From contig NZ_CP144125.1 in NCBI RefSeq assembly GCF_036429475.1, forward strand, positions 992,001 through 1,056,000: a DNA stretch of 64,000 nt, in the 5' to 3' direction. Positions 58,880 through 64,000 of this stretch are shown piece after piece (within the stretch, counting starts at the first letter, position 1; the number at the start of each line of letters is the position of its first letter). The stretch comes from Halalkalicoccus sp. CGA53 (GTDB lineage Archaea > Halobacteriota > Halobacteria > Halobacteriales > Halalkalicoccaceae). The notes beneath the pieces are model-generated. The model had not been told where the DNA came from and ran no database searches. It saw only the letters and a program-made list of their open reading frames with translations. Position numbers and translations under genes: made by a program.

Positions 58880-59779
58880 CTAGTCGGACGTGGAGAGGTC
58901 GCGCTCGAACTCGTCGAACACCTCGAGGTCGGACGGGAGTTCGTAGTCGAGTCTCCGACCGGTACGATCCGTCTCGACCGGTTCGTCGACCGGCTGCGCG
59001 ACGTCCTCCCACCCCGGTTTGACCTTCACGCTCTTCGCGGGCATCCCCACCGCGATGTGGTGGGCGGGCACGTCGCCCTGGACGACCGCACGCGCGCCGA
59101 CGATGGCGTTCTCGCCCACGTTGCAGCCCGCCCGCACCATCGAGTCGTAGGTGAGCCTGACGTCGTCCTCGATCGTGGTGTGGAAGTTCGTCACCTCGGT
59201 CTGGTCGACGACGTCGTGGTCGTGGCTGTAGACGTGGACGCCGTCGGAGATAGAGACGCGGTCGCCGATCGTCAGGTAGCCCCGGTCGTCTAAGTGCACC
59301 CCGTCGTGGACGACGACGTTGTCCCCCACCGAGATGTTGTGGCCGTAGGTGAACGTGATCCCCTTGAAGAACCGACAGCCCTCGCCGCACTCCTCGAAGA
59401 GGTGGTCGGCGAGCATCCGCCTGAAACGGAGCGCGAACTCGACGTTGTCGGCCATCGCCGTCGCGTCGAACTGCCGCCAGAGCCACTGGAGGTGTTTCGA
59501 TCGGCGGAACGCCTCCTCGTCCTTCTCCGCGTAGTACTCGCTCTCGAGCGTCGCGTTGCAGGGGTCGTAGCCCTGCAGTCGGACGCGTTCGGCTGTCGAG
59601 ACCTCCTCGCCGGCCTGCCACGCCTCGTACGCCTCTCGATCCCCGTAGAGGTCCACGAGCGTGTCGCGGACGACCTCGCAGGTGTCCTCCTCGCCCGAGA
59701 GCCGCTCGTCGACCTCGTCGACGAACGCCTGGACCCCTCGCTCGGCCGCCTCCGGGAGTGAGACGTATCGCTTCGTCAT
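58880..59779 (-). CDS. Left-handed beta-helix acyltransferase (maltose O-acetyltransferase-like)
   Basis: A 299-residue protein. The first 115 residues are a helical region. The hexapeptide-repeat beta-helix spans about 120-260 (ITFTYGHNISVGDNVVVHDG, VHLDDRGYLTIGDRVSISDG, VHVYSHDHDVVDQ), ending with GMPAKSVKVKPGWE. The catalytic-type histidine is in YSHDHD. It transfers acyl groups to sugars or related acceptors, and the acceptor is unknown. It converges on kynU with a five-base gap. Confidence 0.85.
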   Translation of the reverse strand: MTKRYVSLPEAAERGVQAFVDEVDERLSGEEDTCEVVRDTLVDLYGDREAYEAWQAGEEVSTAERVRLQGYDPCNATLESEYYAEKDEEAFRRSKHLQWLWRQFDATAMADNVEFALRFRRMLADHLFEECGEGCRFFKGITFTYGHNISVGDNVVVHDGVHLDDRGYLTIGDRVSISDGVHVYSHDHDVVDQTEVTNFHTTIEDDVRLTYDSMVRAGCNVGENAIVGARAVVQGDVPAHHIAVGMPAKSVKVKPGWEDVAQPVDEPVETDRTGRRLDYELPSDLEVFDEFERDLSTSD

Positions 59780-59994
59780 GGCCCCCCTTACCCCGCCTCC
59801 CACAAATCGGTTCGGTTGTGGGTAGCCCACGTCCATCCGGTGCGGGGGCGGGTTCTCCCGACCGATCGTCGGGGTCACGATGGAGCAGCGGGCCGCCGAC
59901 CGACTCCCGACGGCGGGGGACCTCTACCCGGCGACGATCCGGTCTCGGTGAGAACATTCGGACCCGCTAAGTGTCCGCGTTCCCAACGGAGACC

Positions 59995-61050
59995 ATGAAG
60001 CACCGAACGCTCGGTTCGTCCGGAGTCGAAGTCAGCGAGGTCGGCTTCGGCGCGTGGGTCGTCGGCACCGACTGGTGGGGCGATAGGACCGACGAGGAGG
60101 ACAGGGAGCTGCTCCGCTACGCCTTCGAGCAGGGGATCACCTACTTCGACACCGGCGACGTCTACGGCCACGGCAAGAGCGAGGAGATCGTCGGCGAGGC
60201 ACTCTCCGAAATCCGAGACGAGGTGACGATCGGCACGAAGGTCGGCTACGACTTCTACAACAACCCGCAGGCGGGCCACGGCGAACTCCCGAAGGAGATA
60301 ACGCCCGAGTGGATCCGCGAGGCGACCGAACGGAGTCTCGACCGGCTCGGGACCGACTACGTCGACGTCCTCCAGCTACACAACGCGAACGCCGCCGAGG
60401 TCGACGAGGACGTGCTCGAGACGCTCGAATCGCTCAAAGAGGAGGGCGTCTGCGAGGCGATCGGCTGGGCGCTCGGTCCGTCGATCGGCTGGATCGCCGA
60501 GGGGAAGAAAGCGATCGCGGAGGGCTTCGACGCCTTGCAGTTCGTCTGGAACGTCTTCGAGCAGGTACCGGCCCGACCGTTCCTCGAGGAGATCGAGCGC
60601 CTCGACGCCGAGACGAGCCTGATACCGCGCGTCCCGCACTCCTCGGGGCTGCTCAACGAACAGGTCACTCCCGACACCGAGTTCGAGGAGGGCGACCACC
60701 GCGCGTACCGCCCGACCGAGTGGTACGAGACGGGCTTCGAGAAGGTCGAGGCGATCCGCTTCCTCAAGCGCGACGGCGAGCGAACGCTCGGCCAGGCGTC
60801 GATCCAGTGGCTGCTCGCGCACGACCCTGTCGCGACGGTCACGCCGACGTTCCGATCGCGTGCCGACGTCGACGAGTGGACGGACGCGCCCGAGACGCCG
60901 ACGCTGTCGGACGAGGAGCTCGAACGGATCGAGGAGCTCTACCGGGGGAACTTCGGGATCGACCGGGAGGATGGGATGGACTCGCTTCGCTCCTCGGTCG
61001 GCGGCGAGGACATCGTGGCGGCGGGCGTCGATCGGGGAGCCGCCGACTGA
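59995..61050 (+). CDS. Aldo/keto reductase
   Basis: A 351-residue AKR. The catalytic tetrad is visible: Asp and Tyr in TYFDTGDVYGHGKSEE near residue 50, Lys in IGTKVGYDF near residue 81 and His in DVLQLHNANAAEV near residue 127. NADPH-binding residues follow near the C-terminus (FRSRADVDEW). It reduces aldehydes or ketones, and the substrate is unknown. It converges on the PQQ-propeller gene with no gap. Confidence 0.9.
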   Translation: MKHRTLGSSGVEVSEVGFGAWVVGTDWWGDRTDEEDRELLRYAFEQGITYFDTGDVYGHGKSEEIVGEALSEIRDEVTIGTKVGYDFYNNPQAGHGELPKEITPEWIREATERSLDRLGTDYVDVLQLHNANAAEVDEDVLETLESLKEEGVCEAIGWALGPSIGWIAEGKKAIAEGFDALQFVWNVFEQVPARPFLEEIERLDAETSLIPRVPHSSGLLNEQVTPDTEFEEGDHRAYRPTEWYETGFEKVEAIRFLKRDGERTLGQASIQWLLAHDPVATVTPTFRSRADVDEWTDAPETPTLSDEELERIEELYRGNFGIDREDGMDSLRSSVGGEDIVAAGVDRGAAD

Positions 61051-62250
61051 TCACCGGAGCGCCGTGAGGTCGCCGCCGCCGAGATAGATCGTCCGATCGC
61101 CGACGACGGGCGGCCGATCGGCCGGAAGTTCGGTCTCCCGGACCGCCTCGCCGGAGTCGAGTTCTCGCGTCTCGAGGAGCGGTGTCGGTTCGCCGACCCT
61201 CTCCTCCGGAACACGGACCGTGTAGAGCGTCCCACCCGCGACCGCGAGGTGTGTGACACCCGGATCCGGACGCTCCCAGCGGGGCTCGCCAGTCGTACGA
61301 TCGTACGCGAGCAGCGATCCGTACCGGTAGCCGACGACGACCAGGTCCTCCGTCACCGCGGGCCGTGTCGGCCGGTCACCAGCCGTCGTCCACGCCGTCT
61401 CGTCCCCCACGAGCGCCGTGATCCTCCCGGTTTCCCCGACCGCGAGGACGGTGCCGCCACGGACGATCGGCGCCCCGATCACGCCCGCATCGAGTTCCCC
61501 GGACCACCGTCGCTCGCCGTCGTCCACACCGAGGGCGGTGACCGTCTCGCCGTCGGTGACGTAGACGCAGTCGTCGTCCGCCGCGGGTCGACCGCCGGCG
61601 TCGGACCGCCACCGCTCTTGGCCCTCCACGTCGAGAGCGTAGGTCGTCCCTGCCGCACCGGCGAAGAGCGTTCCGTCCCCGGGAACGACGTGCGACGGCC
61701 GATCGCCGAGGGCGAACCGCCACCGTTCGGCGCCCGCTCGATCGTACGCGACGATGTCGCCGGCCACCGTCGAGACGACGATCAGGTCGCCGACGAGCGT
61801 CGGCGGGTGACCGACGCCTGCTCCAGGGTCCGACTCCCACTCCACCGCTCCCCGGTCGGCAGCGAGGGCGTAGAGCGTCCCGCGTCGCCCCGAACTCCCG
61901 GTCCCGGCGACGACCACCCGTCTATCCGCCGCGACGGGGCGTCCGAGGACCTCGCTCGGTTCGAACGTCCACGCGACCGTCGGTTCGTCTGCAGGCCCCG
62001 TCGCGCTCACCGCGCCCGTCAGACCGGGTCCGCCGCGGTAGCTCAACCACCCATTCGTCGCGATCTCCGTCCGCCCGCCTCCCACATCGCTCTCGTCCCC
62101 CGTCCGGTCATCCCGGTCGGTCGGTGGGGCCGGCTCGTCCGCTCCGCCCGTTGTTTCACCCGCTCCGCGCAGTCGACGCAGCCCGTACACCCCGCCGAAG
62201 GGGAAGACGCCCCCGACCGTGGCGATCACGGTCCGTCTCGATCGTTCCAT
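61051..62250 (-). CDS. PQQ-like beta-propeller protein, probably exported
   Basis: A 399-residue protein. The start MERSRRTVIATVGGVFPFGG resembles a Tat signal without a lipobox cysteine. A Gly/Asp-rich linker runs to residue 65. About seven propeller blades of the type LYALAADRGAVEWESDPGAG and LLAYDRTTGEPRWERPDPG, with the DxxTGxxxW core, follow. Many such proteins in haloarchaea bind no quinone and act as scaffolds. Ligand unknown. Confidence 0.8.
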   Translation of the reverse strand: MERSRRTVIATVGGVFPFGGVYGLRRLRGAGETTGGADEPAPPTDRDDRTGDESDVGGGRTEIATNGWLSYRGGPGLTGAVSATGPADEPTVAWTFEPSEVLGRPVAADRRVVVAGTGSSGRRGTLYALAADRGAVEWESDPGAGVGHPPTLVGDLIVVSTVAGDIVAYDRAGAERWRFALGDRPSHVVPGDGTLFAGAAGTTYALDVEGQERWRSDAGGRPAADDDCVYVTDGETVTALGVDDGERRWSGELDAGVIGAPIVRGGTVLAVGETGRITALVGDETAWTTAGDRPTRPAVTEDLVVVGYRYGSLLAYDRTTGEPRWERPDPGVTHLAVAGGTLYTVRVPEERVGEPTPLLETRELDSGEAVRETELPADRPPVVGDRTIYLGGGDLTALR

Positions 62251-62373
62251 GGTCTCCGTACCTTACCACTACGGTTAGTTATCACGAGGGTAAGAAACCG
62301 GACGACAGGAGACGGCTCTATCCTCTCGGATGAGGCGATTAAACGCACGCTAACCCCGGGTGGCCGGAACCGC

Positions 62374-62556
62374 TCACCCGGCGAGCGTTCGGTAGAGCGC
62401 GACCGAGAGCGCGAAGCCGAGGCCCGCGCCCGCGCCGACGACCAGCCCCCACTGCAGATCGTCTGCGAGGACGCTCGCGACTGCCGCGACGACCACCGGC
62501 ACCGCCAGCAGGACGAGGACGCCGACCGGGTATCGACGCTCCGTGGACTCCCCCAT
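62374..62556 (-). CDS. Small two-helix membrane protein
   Basis: A 60-residue protein has two hydrophobic helices (VGVLVLLAVPVVVAAVASVL and LVVGAGAGLGFALSVALY). Its ATG overlaps the TGA stop of the PitA gene, so it is translated by coupling and may be part of the same function, although no role is known. Confidence 0.7.
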   Translation of the reverse strand: MGESTERRYPVGVLVLLAVPVVVAAVASVLADDLQWGLVVGAGAGLGFALSVALYRTLAG

Positions 62557-64000
62557 CAGGCGAGGAAGACGTGTCGCGGTCGGTCCGCGAGCACGTCACG
62601 GCCCCAGCGGACCGTCTCGCGGAACGCCTCCGACCCGAAGAAGGCCATCGCGTCCTCCTTCGCGCGCCACTGGCTCGCGATGAACATGTCGTTCTCGTCG
62701 TCCTCGTTCACGAGGAGTTCGGTCCCGTGGTGGCCCTCCATCCCCGAGAGCACGTCGGCCACCTCGTCGAACGTCCCGACGAAGTCCGTCCTGTGTTCGG
62801 GTTTCACCGTGTAGAACATCCCCATCGTGCCGAAGCCGCTTTCGGCCTCGCCGAGCACCCCGTCCTCGTCGGCGTGCGCGACGATCCCCGGGAGGTCGGC
62901 CAGGAAGCCGCTCGCGGTCTCGGCGGCGGACTCGGTCTCCCAGATGCTCACGACCGCGAGGCGGTCGCCGTCGTGTCCCTCGTACACCGCGGTCTTCACG
63001 TGCGTGTCGTAGCGGTCGAACCCGTCTCGCAGATCGCCGACCTCCTCCGAGAGTTCCTCACGATCGGCCTCGGAGTAGAGCACGAGCGCGTAGACGTCCT
63101 CGCCGTGGGGCTTCCCGCCGTAGATGTCGAGCTCCGCCAGCTCCTCTCTGATGTCGCTCCCGCCGTCCCCATCTCCCTCCCCGTGGGCCTCGCCGGTCTC
63201 GTGGCTCTCGACCTCGCTTCCCACCGCTCCGGAGATCACCTCGGTGACGCCCGGAAGCTCCTCTAAGAAGCCGCTCGCGGTGTTCGCTGCGCCCTCGTTC
63301 GCCCAGACGCTCACGACCGCTGCTCCGCTTTCGCTCCCGTGGACCTCTGTCAGCACGTGGCTGTCGTAGTGCTCGAAGCTCCCGCGCAGGGAGTCCACCT
63401 CGCTCTCGACCTCCGCGCTACCCGCCTCCGTGTGGATCACGAGGCCGTGTGCGCCCTCCGGAGCGTCGACGGTGACGCCCAGCGCGCCGAGTCCCTCCGC
63501 GAGCGCTGCCGCGGCGTCGGCCGACTCGTCGACGGCGACCGCCTCACCCGCCATGAACGCCTCCAGCTGCGTGGGCGCGAACCGCCGCCCCACGTAGAAC
63601 GGGCCGAACTCGGCGTACCGGGAGGAGACGGGGTCGTAGCGCATCTCGGTGATCAGCTCCTTGATGTCGGTCATCTCGTCGGAGAAGAGCGTCACCCCCC
63701 ACTCCCAGTCGTCGAAGCCAATACTCCCGGTGATGACCTGCTTCACCCGGCCGGCGTAGCCCTTGCCGACCTCGCCGTGGCTCTCCATCATCTCGGCGCG
63801 CTCGGAGAACGGCAGGTCGTACCAGTTGTACTCCGGGTCGCGGCGCTTGTCCATCGGGTAGAAGCAGACGAACTCCGTCTCGGGGAGTTCGGGGTCGATC
63901 CGCGAGTCCATGTAGCGTTTCAGCCCCGGGTCGGCCTCCGCGTTCGGATCGAAGTAGTCCGCCGAGGCCTCGGTGTAGCCCGACGCCTCCGTCACGGAGA
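62556..64000 (-). CDS. pitA: PitA-type protein: chlorite dismutase-like plus ABM domains, 5' end cut by window
   Basis: The frame is open to the window edge, so the N-terminal part (probably about 80-95 residues) is missing. Numbering from Val at 63995, residues 1-140 are chlorite dismutase-like, with the heme-ligand histidine at ESHGEVGKGYAGRV (residue 73). Residues 182-251 and 301-371 are two tandem copies of the same ferredoxin-like domain (TASGFLEELPG and TASGFLADLPG). Residues 385-479 form an antibiotic-monooxygenase-like domain (GMFYTVKPEHRTDFVGTFDE). Haloarchaeal PitA usually has one middle domain, so the extra copy is unusual. Confidence 0.88.
   Translation of the reverse strand, partial: SVTEASGYTEASADYFDPNAEADPGLKRYMDSRIDPELPETEFVCFYPMDKRRDPEYNWYDLPFSERAEMMESHGEVGKGYAGRVKQVITGSIGFDDWEWGVTLFSDEMTDIKELITEMRYDPVSSRYAEFGPFYVGRRFAPTQLEAFMAGEAVAVDESADAAAALAEGLGALGVTVDAPEGAHGLVIHTEAGSAEVESEVDSLRGSFEHYDSHVLTEVHGSESGAAVVSVWANEGAANTASGFLEELPGVTEVISGAVGSEVESHETGEAHGEGDGDGGSDIREELAELDIYGGKPHGEDVYALVLYSEADREELSEEVGDLRDGFDRYDTHVKTAVYEGHDGDRLAVVSIWETESAAETASGFLADLPGIVAHADEDGVLGEAESGFGTMGMFYTVKPEHRTDFVGTFDEVADVLSGMEGHHGTELLVNEDDENDMFIASQWRAKEDAMAFFGSEAFRETVRWGRDVLADRPRHVFLA

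Overview
The window is a piece of a haloarchaeal (class Halobacteria) chromosome. The DNA is GC-rich and the predicted proteins are strongly acidic. The markers are archaeal: PCNA, eIF2-gamma, Rpo7 and Spt4, ribosomal proteins S24e and S27ae, and the fused Kae1-Bud32 of KEOPS. Several small families typical of haloarchaea are also present, such as DUF5787, DUF5808 and the Cld-ABM protein PitA. The genus cannot be fixed from the sequence alone. No rRNA, CRISPR array or intact transposase was found. Three tRNA genes are present: Pro-UGG, Thr-GGU and Gly-CCC. Both window ends cut a gene: PCNA on the left loses its C-terminus and PitA on the right loses its N-terminus.

Layout: 0-12 kb holds housekeeping and stress genes (PCNA, RlmE, a queuosine-precursor-type transporter, PspA, a large Ski2-like helicase, cupins, an S2P protease with CBS domains, Hsp20). 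From 12.5 to 18.3 kb two paralogous winged-helix/zinc-ribbon regulators flank an information-processing operon (eIF2-gamma, PIN nuclease, Rpo7, Spt4, archaeal dephospho-CoA kinase). From 18.3 to 27.3 kb are two DsbA-like lipoproteins, membrane proteins, and an AAA ATPase with a His-Asp tail coupled to a metallo-beta-lactamase-fold enzyme. From 27.4 to 40.3 kb is metabolism: a thiolase, a PfkB kinase, an eutB-eutC-eutA-btpA operon for ethanolamine ammonia-lyase, an SDR, an M20 peptidase and an aldehyde:ferredoxin oxidoreductase. EutBC would release acetaldehyde, which the oxidoreductase could oxidise.

From 40.3 to 44 kb is a visibly more AT-rich island. It has an EVE-domain McrB-type AAA gene broken by a frameshift, its PD-(D/E)XK nuclease partner, a short methylase-like remnant and a second frameshifted small gene. 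This is the main defence locus. From 44.2 to 52.4 kb are S24e, S27ae and Kae1-Bud32, an O-antigen-ligase-like protein, an ITPase, a PIN pair, a TrkA-N protein, an orphan N4-cytosine methylase and an M28 peptidase. A 1.1 kb stretch without convincing genes precedes tRNA-Thr. From 53.6 to 64 kb are an enoyl-CoA hydratase, NAD synthetase, tRNA-Gly with a duplicated 3' end, kynureninase, an acetyltransferase, an aldo/keto reductase, a PQQ-type propeller and PitA.

The most notable non-coding signal is a 100-bp palindromic element with perfect 16-bp terminal inverted repeats in its two best copies. It occurs three times, always between convergent genes and always touching a stop codon. A fourth, unrelated nested palindrome sits in the same kind of position.
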